This document shows positions 1-11,302 of a stretch of 64,000 bases of DNA, piece by piece. The stretch is from Enoplolaimus lenunculus (lineage: Eukaryota; Nematoda; Enoplea; Enoplida; Thoracostomopsidae), in contig JASANG010002898.1 in assembly GCA_030248215.1 (NCBI GenBank), forward strand, positions 124,001 through 188,000, read 5' to 3'. The translations under genes and the position numbers were made by a program. The notes beneath the pieces are model-generated. The model worked only from the letters and a program-made list of their open reading frames with translations. It was not told the DNA's origin and ran no database searches. How positions within the stretch are numbered: the stretch's first letter is position 1; the number at the start of each line of letters is the position of its first letter.

Positions 1-474
1 AAAACCAAAATGTTGGAGCTTGTGATACGTGTAAGGTGCACACGACCCGCGGGCCGGCAGGGATGGGTGGTCTCGGTAAAAAACCAAAATGTTGGAGCTT
101 GTGATACGTGTAAGGTGCACACGACCCGCGGGCCGGCAGGGATGGGTGGTCTCGGTAAAAACCCAAAATGTTGGAGCTTGTGATACGTGTAAGGTGCACA
201 CGACCCGCGGGCCGGCAGGGATGGGTGGTCTCGGTAAAAACCCAAAATGTTGGAGCTTGTGATACGTGTAAGGTGCACACGACCCGCGGGCCGGCAGGGA
301 TGGGTGGTCTCGGTAAAAACCCAAAATGTTGGAGCTTGTGATACGTGTAAGGTGCACACGACCCGCGGGTCGGCAGGGATGGGTGGTCGCGGTAAAAACC
401 CAAAATGTTGGAGCTTGTGATACGTGTAAGGTGCACACGACCCGCGGGTCGGCAGGGATGGGTGGTCGCGGTAA
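1..474. repeat. 79-bp GC-rich minisatellite, about 6 copies
   Basis: Near-identical units repeat every 79 bp; the motif ATGTTGGAGC recurs at 10, 89, 168, 247, 326 and 405. Each unit carries GGTGCACACGACCCGCGGG. The array runs off the left edge, so its true length is unknown. It lies downstream of the last visible PLCE1 exon, probably in an intron. Confidence 0.95.
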
Positions 475-1537
475 AAAACCGAGACCGAGTTTTACCTGCA
501 ATACTTCGGTGGTGAATTTTCATAAATGCCGGTTCACGTTACGGTCAACTGTGAATAATTTCGTTTTGTATAGGTTCACCAGCGTTTGCTGGATTCTCGA
601 CTTCCGGTCTCGGTTCCAAACCACCGAGACTCAAAAAACCGAGACCGAGACCGAGACTCCCATCCCTTCGGACCGGATAGAAAATTTGGACGAGAGCATA
701 GCCATGTGTGAAAAACTGCAAAACGCAAAAATTGTGTTAATCTTTGCCCACCTAAAATTTTGGACAACTAATCACAAAAATACTGCGGATTAGAAAAACA
801 TTCGAATTTTTAAACTTCACATTTTTTGGTTTTGCGTGACAAAAACGTTTCAACATTGGCGGCCCGAAATGTTATTCCTTGCAGTATGGACGTTTTCAAC
901 TTAATCTGGCATCGAATCCCAAGCTGGGATCAAAACTGCCAGGCGACGATTCGCTGGGAATAGTCAACCATATGAATCGTATACAGTTTGCAATTAATTG
1001 CTCGTAGTATCAATGCAGGTTGATGAAGGCGAATCGCAGACAATTGCAGCGGATAAAGCGTGTGCCGGCTAGAAAATCTCTGCAGAATTTTTAAATCTCT
1101 GCACGTACCTGACACAAATTTTGTCTAAATATGCAGAGGTCGCGCCGAGACCTATCGACTATTTCCTATGCATTCCTGTTGAAATTAGAATCATTCCCAT
1201 TTCCACTTGCGAGTAAAGTGCACATCGTGCGCTAAAGTATTTATCGTTTATCAGCAAATAATTGCTAATTTTGCAATCGACTCGAGTTGTTTACAGTTGT
1301 TTTGTTAAAATTGTATAAGAAACCTTAATTACTGCTGTAGCAATTTGTGCTCTTATGATCCAAGTAACTGTTTCAATTATGGCAGTGGCGTTATAGCCAG
1401 CATTTCATTTGAGGAAGAATTATAATTTTTGGACTCTATAATTAACGAGTTATTCTAGAACCGTATTAGGAGTCCTTATTGCGCGCTCACGGGATATTTC
1501 GAAGAGGGATATATCTCCTGCTCTCATTTCCTGTTAC
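475..1537. other. Probable intron sequence with no recognised gene
   Basis: This stretch follows the donor of the 1538-1660 exon on the minus strand. I looked for the next expected PLC segment, the X-domain start with its SSHNTY-type motif, and did not find it. It probably lies beyond the left edge. A chance acceptor/donor pair near 1100-1120 would give a 16-nt exon and is not supported. Confidence 0.5.
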
Positions 1538-1660
1538 CTCAATTTTAGGCTTAACATCTTCACACGGAAACGCATAATTGTTCCGGTCAAGCATATACCG
1601 GGCAAAACCTTCGAACGATAACCGATTTTTTGACCGCATTACAGGATCTGGCTCGTGAAG
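1538..1660 (-). CDS. PLCE1: PLC epsilon exon: end of EF-hand region
   Basis: This 41-codon exon is read on the minus strand. A pyrimidine-rich acceptor (TTTTCTGTTTCAG) precedes it and GAG|GTAACA follows. The peptide begins LHEPDPVMRS and contains LSFEGFARYMLDRNNYAF. This closely resembles the conserved segment just before the catalytic X domain of PLC epsilon, where an acidic EP motif is followed by LSFEGFARFLMD-like residues. The previous exon ends in phase 0 with TALIQ, so the join reads LIQ-LHEP, as in the family (LIQKFEP-like). It is the most downstream exon visible. The X/Y barrel that cleaves PIP2 into IP3 and diacylglycerol should lie to the left of the window. Family assignment is strong, and both exon edges are fixed by splice consensus. 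Confidence 0.93.
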
Positions 1661-2218
1661 CTGAAACAGAAAACACAAAAAAATTACAAATTATTTGAAA
1701 ATTTAGGCAACTTCTAAGGTACATTCGATTTCATTAAGGTTTGCCAAATCCAACCAATAAAGGTTTGAATACCCGATGATACCATCTCAAAATATATTTT
1801 TGCAACTACGACCTTCGCTTTAATTATTTTCTTAATCGTTTCGTTTAAAATTCGTTTTCACCAAAGGCGCTGACTAACTGGATGATGTTAATTCCACAAG
1901 TGTCGAAGCGAAGCGTGAAGCCAAACGTAATTATATTAGAACGAAATTGAAAGTTTCTAAGCCACACCTTACCATTATTGTCACAAAACATTTCTCATAT
2001 GAACTACCGATCTTGACTATAGTCAGGGTCGTCGGCAGAAAATTATATTTGGGGGCACCGAATAATTTTGGGGGCCTTACAATTGCAATTCACGCTACTA
2101 TTCAGATGGAGTCTCTTTGGGGGTACCAGCCAATTTGGGTTCCTGCACGCCCCCCCCCGATGCCTTCACCCCTCTGGGGACGCCCTTGACTCTAGTCCAC
2201 CCCAGCTTTTGGGCGTAC
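1661..2218. other. PLCE1 intron with a fragment of an unclassified repeat
   Basis: The intron runs between two phase-0 EF-region exons. Positions about 2020-2190 hold runs such as TTTGGGGGCACCG and CCCCCCCCGATGCC that resemble degraded mobile-element sequence. No gene is seen. Confidence 0.6.
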
Positions 2219-2427
2219 CTGAATAAGTGCAGTCATATTTTCATCTGATAATTGCTCGAGTTGATGTTCAGCGATAAAATGTTTGAACATCCGCATTGAA
2301 ATCCAACTTGAACGCGACGTGTCAACTCCACTCGAATTGTTGGCGATACTTGCAGTTACAAGTGCGTTATAGATTTTGCGTTGATGCTCTGGCAACATAC
2401 TGTCCGCCATTGAGTTTCGTGTAATTT
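2219..2427 (-). CDS. PLCE1: PLC epsilon exon: EF-hand-like segment
   Basis: This 209-nt minus-strand exon starts with two nucleotides completing a split codon and then encodes 69 codons, ending TALIQ before CAG|GTACGC. The acceptor is GTTATTTGAAACCAG. The peptide includes MADSMLPEHQRKIYNALV, then IANNSSGVDTSRSSW, then FKHFIAEHQLEQLSDENM. This matches the helical EF-hand-like region of PLC epsilon, where an N-terminal helix leads to a segment ending in LIQ. Reading frame upstream of the chosen acceptor stays open to 2470. An earlier AG at 2490 would bring in an in-frame stop, and the chosen site gives the right phase (1) for the preceding exon. In this family the EF hands are mostly structural and bind little calcium. 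Confidence 0.9.
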
Positions 2428-3210
2428 CTGGTTTCAAATAACGTACAACAGGTTTGGTTGCCAGTCTCATGATGTTTTACAGACTAAGATAAAAATGCCC
2501 TATTCTCAAATGCGAGTAGCACTCATCAGTAGCGGATGATACGACTTATACCTTTAAAGAACCAGCCAACGATATAAATGTTAGAAGCTTAGCATGTTTT
2601 TAGCACTTAAACTAACCTTTATGTAGATTTTCAAGTTAGGATATGCCAGTCAGGCCCACAGCCTGCTCACCTTGCTAGGGGGGGCTAAAAGTTTTTAACA
2701 GGGGCATACAAGGGTGTTTGATGACTTACAAACAAGATTGAATATCTACTAGGGGGATAGGGTAAAATTCTTCCCTAGGGGCTGAGCCCCCCCTCAACAG
2801 CGCCTCTCTGGATACGGGCCCGACCACAGTACGCTCGTTATGGTAATCTGACTCGGCTCAGTAGCCAAGTCGGTCAAACAAAACTCAGCCCCGTATTCAA
2901 AGTTGACCGCAACGATATGTTTCGGTTTTGCTTCACCAATATATTTTATAGCCCGATTCTACCAGGCCGTGCTGGCTACAGATCTGATTTGAATATTGCT
3001 TTCGAACGCCTTAAGTATTATGAAAACACTGAGGTCCCTTGAAGCCTGCGGGTTGATTGTCAAAGTTACCCCCGTTGATAATTTTTAGTGTACCCTTTTT
3101 AAAAAGTTTTTCACTTAAGGACAGAAAGAACATTCTTCGATAGTTTTATATATTACTCCTGTTTGTTCAAATTCTTGTTACGCGCGTGCCAGCATTTTTG
3201 CTAATCTTAC
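2428..3210. other. PLCE1 intron carrying one family-A element
   Basis: The intron joins phase-1 exon ends. Apart from the TIR element at 2651-2822, nothing is recognised. Confidence 0.6.
2651..2822. mobile_element. Family A MITE (GGCCCGTAGCCA ends)
   Basis: A compact non-coding element with imperfect inverted ends: CAGGCCCACAGCC at one side, GGATACGGGCCCG at the other. Internally it has the family core GATGACTTACAAACAAGATTG and a GGGGCTGAGCCCC block. It is a degraded copy. Confidence 0.7.
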
Positions 3211-3437
3211 CATTGTGCTCCTGAACGATTTCCAAATCACGCTTGCTTGAATCGAGACCTCCAGAGCCGCCAGGACCTCCGACAGACCCGGGACCATCTG
3301 ACAAATCAACAGACGATTGAGGGGTCTCAAGACTTGTGCTTGCTTGACTCCGATTACACACCGAACTCGAATCAGTGAGCAGCGAAGGACGCTCGGATGC
3401 ACGGGTTTTAAGCGAACACAGCTCGTTGAATAAATCC
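3211..3437 (-). CDS. PLCE1: PLC epsilon exon: linker within EF-hand region
   Basis: This 227-nt minus-strand exon is bounded by TACTTTAG and ATG|GTAAGA. Its first base completes an AGG arginine codon split from the upstream exon, giving KDLR-DLFNELCSLKTRAS. That matches the PLC epsilon pattern of a RKDLKDLF segment right after the TFLEFVEL motif. The rest is Ser/Gly/Pro-rich (for example SVDLSDGPGSVGGPGGSG) and ends EIVQEHN, a likely flexible loop between EF-hand lobes. It ends in phase 1, matching the next exon, whose first two bases complete a GAA codon. The glycine-rich insert may be lineage-specific. Confidence 0.9.
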
Positions 3438-3984
3438 CTAAAGTATGTAATGTTTATAAGTACCCTCAGAGTCAGGGTAAGACCGAATGTTAATTAACCG
3501 AATAGTAGGCCGTACACGATGTTGGTCTTACCTGATATTACACCGGAAACGGATATCCGGTCGCTGTCTGGTTATAGCCCAGAAGTTACCCTCCAAAAGG
3601 ATTGGTAAGATGACAAAAATACAAACTTTTACATGTAGTAAATCAACCTAGCACTTCTAGGCGGTAAACCTAAAAGTTTTGCCGGCTTCACTTGTTCCCA
3701 AACTATCGCTAAGCCCGTCTCGTGAATATCTTGACCTTCTATAATTTATTGTGCTGACTTAAAAAATCTCATTTGAACTCAAATAACTGAACCAAAAATA
3801 AATTAGTCTCTATTTAAACTTATATATAGCGTCTAAAAATTGTGGCTACATTATAGAAAACACTACATAGTGTTTTTTGAGTATTTTGACGTCTACGGCG
3901 TCGTACAGCGCCCTCCGATGCCGTTCGGTGACCACGCGACGCCTACACGCATAGTCGCACAACACCCGGATGGTGTCGCAAACC

Positions 3985-5203
3985 AATTAATAACCGAAAT
4001 TTTTAACTTACAGCACCGCGTGACAAATATACCGGTACCCAAACAAGGCGCCGTAAACCAATTAATAACCGAAATTTTTAACTTACAGTACCGCGTGACA
4101 AATATGACGGTACCCAAACAAGGCGACGCAAGCCGATTTATTAATGAAATTTTTTTGACTTACGGTACCGCGTGACAAATATACCGGTACCCAAACAAGG
4201 CGCCGCAAACCAATTAATAACCGAAATTTTTAACTTACAGTACCGTGTGACAAATATACCGGTACCCAAACAAGGCGCGGCAAACCAATTTATTAATGAA
4301 ATTTTTGACTTACGGTACCGCGTGGCAAATATACCGGTACACAAACAAGGCGCCGCAAACCAATTATCCGAAATTTTTAACTTACAGTACCGCGTGACAA
4401 ATATACAGGTACCCAAATAAAGCGCCGCAAACCGATTTATTAATGATATTTTTTGACTTACGGTACCGCGTGACAAATATAACGGTACCCAAACAAGGTG
4501 CCACAAACCAATTTATCAATGAAATTTTTTGACTTACGGTACCGCGTGGCAAACATACCGGTACACAAACAAGGCGCCGTAAACCAATTAATAACCGAAA
4601 TTTTTAACTTACAGTACCGCGTGACAAATATGACGGTACCCAAACAAGGCGACGCAAGCCGATTTATTAATGAAATTTTTTTGACTTACGGTACCGCGTG
4701 ACAAATATACCGGTACCCAAACAAGGCGCCGCAAACCAATTTATTTTTTTGACTTACGGTACCGCGTGACAAATATACCGGTACCCAAACAAGGCGCCGC
4801 AAACCAATTAATAACCGAAATTTTTAACTTACAGTACCGTGTGACAAATATACCGGTACCCAAACAAGGCGCGGCAAACCAATTTATTAATGAAATTTTT
4901 GACTTACGGTACCGCGTGGCAAATATACCGGTACACAAACAAGGCGCCGCAAACCAATTAATAACCGAAATTTTTAACTTACGGTACCGCGTGACAAATA
5001 TACCGGTACACAAACAAGGCGCCGCAAACCAATTATCCGAAATTTTTAACTTACAGTACCGCGTGACAAATATACAGGTACCCAAATAAAGCGCCGCAAA
5101 CCGATTTATTAATGATATTTTTTGACTTACGGTACCGCGTGACAAATATAACGGTACCCAAACAAGGTGCCACAAACCAATTTATCAATGAAATTTTTTG
5201 ACT
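3985..5203. repeat. 75-bp satellite, left block (about 16 units)
   Basis: Units of about 75 bp contain CCGAAATTTTTAACTTACAG, TACCGCGTGACAAATATACC and GGTACCCAAACAAGGCGCCG. Two unit types alternate: AACCAATTAATAACCG and AACCGATTTATTAATG. Because 75 is a multiple of three and the unit lacks stops in one frame of each strand, it translates on both strands as a 25-residue repeat. Units on the minus strand, the sense of PLCE1, carry CCGTAAGT. Higher-order copies are visible (about 4146-4520 against 4742-5175). Confidence 0.95.
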
Positions 5204-7201
5204 TGTTGTAACGTCGCACGGTCAACACTCGTGAGTGCTTTCCAAAAAATATACCCAGAATTGGATTACAATAACATTCAAGAGCGTATTCCGTGGGTTA
5301 CCCAAAAACACTCTTTATTCTCGAATACCACTATCTAAATCACCAAACTTTATACTTCACAAAGAGCAGTACACTTCGGCTCTCAAAAAATAAAAATTTT
5401 CACACACTACGTGTCAGACCCAAGAGTTCTCAATAAAACAGGATACACAGACTTTTCCACAATTATAACATAATACTCCGATAGGATGTTCAAATACGAC
5501 CCCAAAAATTCCACTGATTACTGAGTAAATGTCGTGAAACAATTCGTAGTCACTATCTGTATCAAACACCACAAACCTCTACTAAGGCCACACAGGCCAC
5601 CAATTACTACTGCACACAGCAAGAAACAAAACTAATCTACCAATAAGCAATTAATGAGTAAAACGGCAGTGTGTCCTTAAGGACAAACCAAACTCTGCTA
5701 TTTTCTATAAACTACTTATCTGCGGTCTATACTTCCGTAGGCGCGAAAACACTGTCTTCTGAGACTTTTCCGCGAATATGTCAAAAAATTTTCAAACTTG
5801 GGGTTTACAAACACAAAGTAATTCACACCCAGGGCTTCACCGAAATCAAGACTTAGACCGCAAATTATCTAAACAAAACTCCAATATTTTGCACACAGCT
5901 ATATAGCAATTCCTAACACTAGCACACTTGTGCTATAACCAAGCAAATACAGCCAAGTGAACTCCGAAGCTAATAAACGTCAATACGTAATAACAACCGG
6001 CAACAACTCTGCCGCGATACACAACTGAAGCCCATCTCTCCGATGCAAGCGCACGACCCTTTTATACTCGTAAAATTAAAGGGCAGCATGAACTTTATCG
6101 ACTTCACAAAACTCTAAAGAATTTCCGAAACTTAAATGCTTAATCTAGTTTATAAATCTTATGGGTTTTTCTAATAGATTTCTAGCAAAAATTTACCACA
6201 AAATTATACAAAAACTTATTTTGACTTAATACTTGGGTTTTTATAACAATTTTTGAAATTAAAATTTGAAGTAAATTCTCCGAATTAAATATTTTGACCA
6301 GAATTCCAAGTTTCGAAAACAACCCTGATCTTTAAAATTGCACAAAAAGTCAAAAAATCCCATGTTTTGTCGAAAATCCACAAAATTCAAAACAAAATTA
6401 TTCCGCAAATTTAAGTAATTCCACGAACTAATAAATATTTTGACTTCCCTCGACTTTAATATGCTTTCTAATTCTTAGAATTATCGTATTTTAAATTTTC
6501 CGAAACGGGGCTACATAGCCATACTCGTATTTCAAAATTCTAATTTTAGCTCTTAAGCTTAAAATAACACGCTTTGAACTTATAGCAAAAATGACTATCA
6601 GAGTCTACGAAGTATCTAAAGTTTAAGTGGGCATTGTTTTCCCTTACACCCCAGTTGATTTTATCCAAGAGGCACACTATCCTGTATAATAATTGTAATC
6701 CGCACTCAAGCAAAACTTTAAAACCAGGCACCACAATATTATGCAGGAAAAAATACAAACTAGAGCACACAAATACCATGCGTACCAGCGAATATTCCTG
6801 TAAAACATCACTTGGGCACGTTTAGCTGCAGTTACAGCTGGCTTGCCCGTACAGTAACACTGTACAACAACAACAACAATGCAACCAACAACAACAATAA
6901 TAATAATAATAACAACAACAACAACAACAACGCATCGCTACATAACACACACACAGAGAATATATGTACGATATATATGTATGCACGTGCAATTTTTACA
7001 GGAAAATTAAAAATCAAAAAATTAATAAAAGGGGTAAACCCCAAAAAAACAAAAAACTAAATATGAAAAATTTAAAACGAAGGGGGCATGCAGTGTAAAA
7101 TTAAAAACTCCAAGTTATAATCGCCCAAAATTAGTAGAAAGGGGGGTAGTAATTAAAAATTCATACCCCCTGCTAAATTTTTTTAAAACCCCTATGTAAC
7201 A
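5204..7201. mobile_element. Unclassified 2-kb insert splitting the satellite
   Basis: The satellite breaks off inside its GACTTACGG motif and resumes at 7202. The inserted 1,998 bp begins TGTTGTAACG and ends CTATGTAACA, so it has TG/CA ends like a lone LTR. A TATA-like ACCCTTTTATACTC lies near 6057. No target-site duplication is clear and no coding parts are seen, so the LTR reading is only a possibility. It also holds an (AAC)n/(AAT)n microsatellite near 6868-6930. Confidence 0.4.
6866..6932. repeat. (AAC)n/(AAT)n microsatellite
   Basis: Runs of AACAAC and AATAAT trinucleotides lie inside the 2-kb insert; they translate as poly-Asn on one strand and poly-Leu on the other. This is a simple repeat and not a coding feature. 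Confidence 0.9.
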
Positions 7202-8560
7202 TTACGGTACCGCGTGGCAAACATACCGGTACCCAAACAAGGCGCGGCAAACCGATTTATTAATGAAATTTTTTGACTTACGGTACCGCGTGACTAATAT
7301 ACCGGTACCCAAACAAGGCGCCGCAAACCAATTAATAACCGAAATTTTTAACTTACGGTACCGCGTGACAAATATGCTGGTACACAAACAAGGCGCCGCA
7401 AACCAATTATCCGAAATTTTTAACTTACAGTACCGCGTGACAAATATACAGGTACCCAAATAAGGCGCCGCAAACCGATTTATTAATGAAATTTTTTGAC
7501 TTACGGTGCCGCGTGACAAATATACCGGTTCCCAAACAAGGTGCCACAAACCAATTTATCAATGAAATTTTTTGACTTACGGTACCGCGTGGCAAACATA
7601 CCGGTACACAAACAAGGCGCCGCAAACCAATTAATAACCGAAATTATTAACTTACAGTACCGCGTGACAAATATACCGGTACCCAAACAAGGCGCCGCAA
7701 AAATGAAATTTTTTTACTTACGGCACCGCGTGACAAATATGCTGGTACACAAACAAGGCGCCGCGAACCAATTAATAACCGAAATTTTTAACTTACGGTA
7801 CCGCGTGACAAGTATACCGGTACCCAAACAAGGCGCCGCAAAAATGAAATTTTTTTACTTACGGCACCGCGTGACAAATATGCTGGTACACAAACAAGGC
7901 GCCGCAAACCAATTAATAACCGAAATTTTTAACTTACGGTACCGCGTGACAAGTATACCGGTACACAAACAAGGCGCCGCAAACCAGTTAATAACCGAAA
8001 TTTTTAACTTACGGTACCGCGTGACAAATATACCGGTACACAAACAAGGCGCCGCAAACCAATTAATAACCGAAATTTTTAACTTACAGTACCGCGTGAC
8101 AAATATACTGGTACCCAAACAAGGCGCGGCAAACCGATTTATTAATGAAATTTTTTTGACTTACGGTACCGCGTGACAAATATATCGGTACCCAAACAAG
8201 GCGCCGCAAACCAATTTATTAATGAAACTGTTTTACTTACGGCACCGCGTGACAAATATACCGGCACACAAACAAGGCGCCGCAAACCAATTAATAACCG
8301 AAATTTTTAACTTACTGTACCGCGTGACAAATATACCGGTACCCAAACAAGGCGCGGCAAACCGATTTATTAATGAAATTTTTTTGAATTACGGTACCGC
8401 GTGACAAATATACCGGTACCCAAACAAGGCGCGGCAAATCGATTTATTAATGAAATTGTTTTACTTACGGTACCGCGTGACAAATATTCCGGTACACAAA
8501 CAAGGCGCCGCAAAGCAATTTATTAATGAAATTTTTTGACTTACCGGTACCGCACGAGAA
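7202..8560. repeat. 75-bp satellite, right block (about 18 units)
   Basis: The array continues after the insert with the same consensus. Some units are shortened: AAAATGAAATTTTTTTACTTACGG replaces the longer form near 7699 and 7841. The array ends near 8560, only about 55 bp from the donor of the 8616-8731 exon. Confidence 0.95.
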
Positions 8561-8615
8561 ACATAATACTACCCAATTAAATAGAAAAATTGATAAAACA
8601 TTCATTTAAATGTAC

Positions 8616-8731
8616 CTGAGATCTTTTCGCATTCGCATACTGAACGCTTTGTACAATTCGACAAATTCCAAAAATGTCATATGACGCTCTTGTAATTCTT
8701 GGGGTGAAGACGTCGATTGATGACATTCCTC
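8616..8731 (-). CDS. PLCE1: PLC epsilon exon with TFLEFVEL motif
   Basis: This short minus-strand exon (38 codons plus 2 nt) lies between AAAATTCCAG and CTCAG|GTACAT. It encodes EECHQSTSSPQELQERH, then MTFLEFVELYKAFSMRMRKDL. Human PLC epsilon has TFLEFVELFKSFSVRSRKDL at the start of its EF-hand region, so this is the single most diagnostic segment in the window. The final AG joins G of the next exon to make arginine (KDLRDLF), again as in the family. It starts in phase 0, matching the upstream exon's end. Confidence 0.95.
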
Positions 8732-9468
8732 CTGGAATTTTAAACATACATTAACGAATGCGATGTTACGGTAGGGGCATTTGAAGCTCTCACAAAATCT
8801 GTGAAATGCAGCCGTCGCTCCATTATTAAATATTTTCAGGTTAACGCCTTATCGAATAATTGAAAAAACTTCAAAATTTAATTTTTAAGCGTACATCAAC
8901 AGTTATTTCGGTACTTCAAGATTATAAATTGTGCTAAAGACGACAAAAATTTAACCCCCTGAAGGGTACGTGGTAGCAGACACGGGTCGGCACCAATATG
9001 TTCTCGCGTCTATGCGAGGAAGAAAATCTCTAAATCAAGAACCGGAAACCTTTAAGATCTGAATGGCATATAACCTTGTAAATCGGATAAACATATCCAG
9101 GGTCAATGGTATGTCGAAAATAAGGGGTGCACACAGCCATATGTTACTGTATTATCCGTTACGTAATCCTTGGCCTCGTCTGTGTAGAGACAGAATTTTT
9201 TAAAAAAGGCAGAAATGACGTTAGTCCCAGGTTTTTTCTACTTTCAACAACATGTCACCCTAAGAAGCTAGTTTCTTTTTTACAAAATCCCAAAACACGT
9301 CCTACCTTTTGAGGCAATTGTACATTTTTTCCCAAAATCTACCGGTGGGTGAGCCTAAGCCTGCGCACAGGTTATGCCAAAATGTAAAAAACGCGAAAAG
9401 TACAAAGGATACGCATGTAAATAGCAGCTTACTTCGGTCTTCATTTTGTACACTGAATAGCGACGTAC
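8732..9468. other. PLCE1 intron, nothing else recognised
   Basis: A 0.7-kb phase-0 intron between the disordered linker exon and the EF-hand exon. No repeat family was recognised in it. Confidence 0.6.
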
Positions 9469-9861
9469 CTGAGACGCAGCGGACAGTCTTGAATGTACCG
9501 ACGCATTATTATCGAGATTGAGCTGATCTCGACTTTCTAACGTCGCCAAAGTTCCGAACCCCATCGAAGGAGGCAGCGGTGACGCAGGAGCAGTGGGTAA
9601 AACGGTCGACCCGAGCCCGGTGTCACAACTTGGGACTTCGAGGACCGACGGTCCTTGGGCGACAGCGCCGCTGACTAGTGTTTTTGAACCCGGCGCTTTA
9701 TTGGCTCCACGACTAGGTCCTGAACTCGTCGGGCCTGCAAGTTTTCCAGCGATCGCAACTCCAGCAACGTTGTCCACATTGGGAGGGCATGAACGATTTG
9801 AACGGATCGATGATTGATGCGCTAGTCGAGATTCTGATGTGTCCTTGCTGATGACAGCTGC
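9469..9861 (-). CDS. PLCE1: PLC epsilon exon: disordered linker before EF hands
   Basis: This 131-codon minus-strand exon has clean borders: GAAATTTCAG before it and CTCAG|GTACGT after. Both ends are phase 0. The peptide is rich in Ser, Pro, Ala and Gly (LAGPTSSGPSRGANKAPGS, then LPTAPASPLPPSMGFGTL) and ends NNASVHSRLSAASQ. It is locally GC-richer than the surrounding introns. It has no recognisable fold and sits between the PH-like and EF-hand parts, where PLC epsilon proteins have a long variable linker. Assignment rests on position, strand, phase and splice sites more than on motif. Confidence 0.85.
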
Positions 9862-10546
9862 CTGAAATTTCAATTCGGGTCAACATTAACGTTTTGATCT
9901 TATGATAACACGGATTCGTTGCGTCTTAAATAGTGGCACACAAGTCGCTGAATGATAAATCTTAAAAAACTAACATTTTTACAACTGTTCCTTGCACAAT
10001 CTTCCACATTTCTTCATTTTCGATTAGTTATTACTGCTGCTACGACTGTAATTACTAATCATTGGGTTTACGTTTAGCTTACCAATGTCATGCTACGCAG
10101 TTACGATTGCGCCATACTCGCCTGGCTCCGCCGGATGCTGACGTGCGCCTCCGGATGCCGTCGTGCGCGGGGGGACACCGCTGCGTACCGCCGTACCCCA
10201 ATGCGCGCCGCCGCGCGTCGGCTAGCGGCACCGTAAGGTTTATATCAAAAACTCAACCAAATAGGTTTTTTGCAACATCCGGCACAGTAAAGTATAGCGC
10301 AATCCTTACTGTTCCTATCAAGTAGCATCGATACAGGGATACTTACCGTTTTAACAAGCATCAAAGATGCGTTCATACAGTACTGATGGTTTGTCATTAT
10401 ATTAATCACTACTGATCTCGTAACTACGTACAATTGAAGTATATTTAATTGAAATGTCAACAGAATTTATTATTTAAATTATACACAACCTAATTTAGTT
10501 TCAAATATCTGGTTCAATTATGTAAAGTATGAAAGAATTCGCCCTG

Positions 10547-10890
10547 CCAAGAGTGGATGATCCCTTAAACAAGAGTATGCAAAACGCCTTGTTTTGCATG
10601 GAACTAAATCTACCAGCACTCGTTGAGTTTTGGTCCTACCCCCCAATTTTTTTGGGAGGGGTCAATTTTACGTTCATTACACGTGTATCCGCCAGCCAAC
10701 CCCGAAAATATAATCGAACCAGTTTTCAGTATATGAAAAAAGCACATGAATTTCAGCATCTATGAAGATTTTGACACCCCCCCAAAAAAATAAGGGGGTA
10801 AGCCAAAAATGCAACGCGCGCTGGGTACATTTTTTCTACATAGAATGTACCCAGTTACATACTCTTGTTAAAGGGTATCATGCACTCTTG
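10547..10890. mobile_element. Family I MITE (CAAGAGTGGATGATC ends), 7-bp duplication
   Basis: The element starts CAAGAGTGGATGATC and ends ATGCACTCTTG as an imperfect inverted repeat. GCCCTGC flanks it on both sides, a 7-bp target duplication. It contains CCCCAAAAAAATAAGGGGG-type inner repeats and an inverted ATGTACCCAGTT motif. It is non-coding. A second copy lies at 62709-63043. Confidence 0.85.
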
Positions 10891-11302
10891 GCCCTGCTGA
10901 CCGTTAAAATAACCTGCTTGGAGCTCAGGCTTAGGCTCAGGTTTAGGTTTTGGTTTAGACAACAGCTTATACCTAGGAATAACAATTTGTCAAGTATTTA
11001 CGTAAGCCGAAGGCTAAAATTACACGTTAACTTTAGATGTGAGAGGAACGTGTACGAGAACCAAAAATTTAAGCTTTTACCTATGACGAAGCCTGCACCA
11101 AAGCCTAAACTATGGAAGAAATGTGGGACAGGTTAGCAACAAGACTAGCGTGTATATACGATTTAAAGCAAACAAACTACATGGCTAAAGCGATTAGGCT
11201 CTTGTACACGTTTTCTTACAATTTGTTTTATAATTTTCAGATTTTAGAATGACCTACCCTTAGGATCTGGTTTAAACTTTGTTGGGGAGCGTACAAGTGT
11301 GT

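Larger units (their letters stand above)
3438..8615. other. PLCE1 intron (5.2 kb) dominated by a 75-bp satellite
   Basis: It separates the exon ending KDL-AG from the exon starting G-DLFNEL, with phase 2 kept across the gap. Most of it is the satellite array at 3985-8560 plus a 2-kb insert. The 3438-3984 part has no recognised feature. Confidence 0.85.

Noticed and set aside
1095-1140. 16-nt microexon (ATATTTAG ... GTCAG|GTACGT)
   Set aside because: Too short to support, and it does not encode the expected PLC X-domain start.
7541-8176. 211-codon open frame on the plus strand (NQLITEIFNL repeats)
   Set aside because: It is the 75-bp satellite in translation. The frame exists only because unit length is a multiple of three, and it is equally open on the other strand.
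9593-9817. Plus-strand open frame over the disordered PLCE1 exon
   Set aside because: It is antisense to an exon with clean splice sites and has no splice support of its own.
10340-10440. Minus-strand candidate exon ending ASLMLVKT before ACG|GTAAGT
   Set aside because: The donor is good, but no acceptor gives phase 0, which the flanking exons at 12430 and 9861 both need. Kept only as a possible alternative exon.
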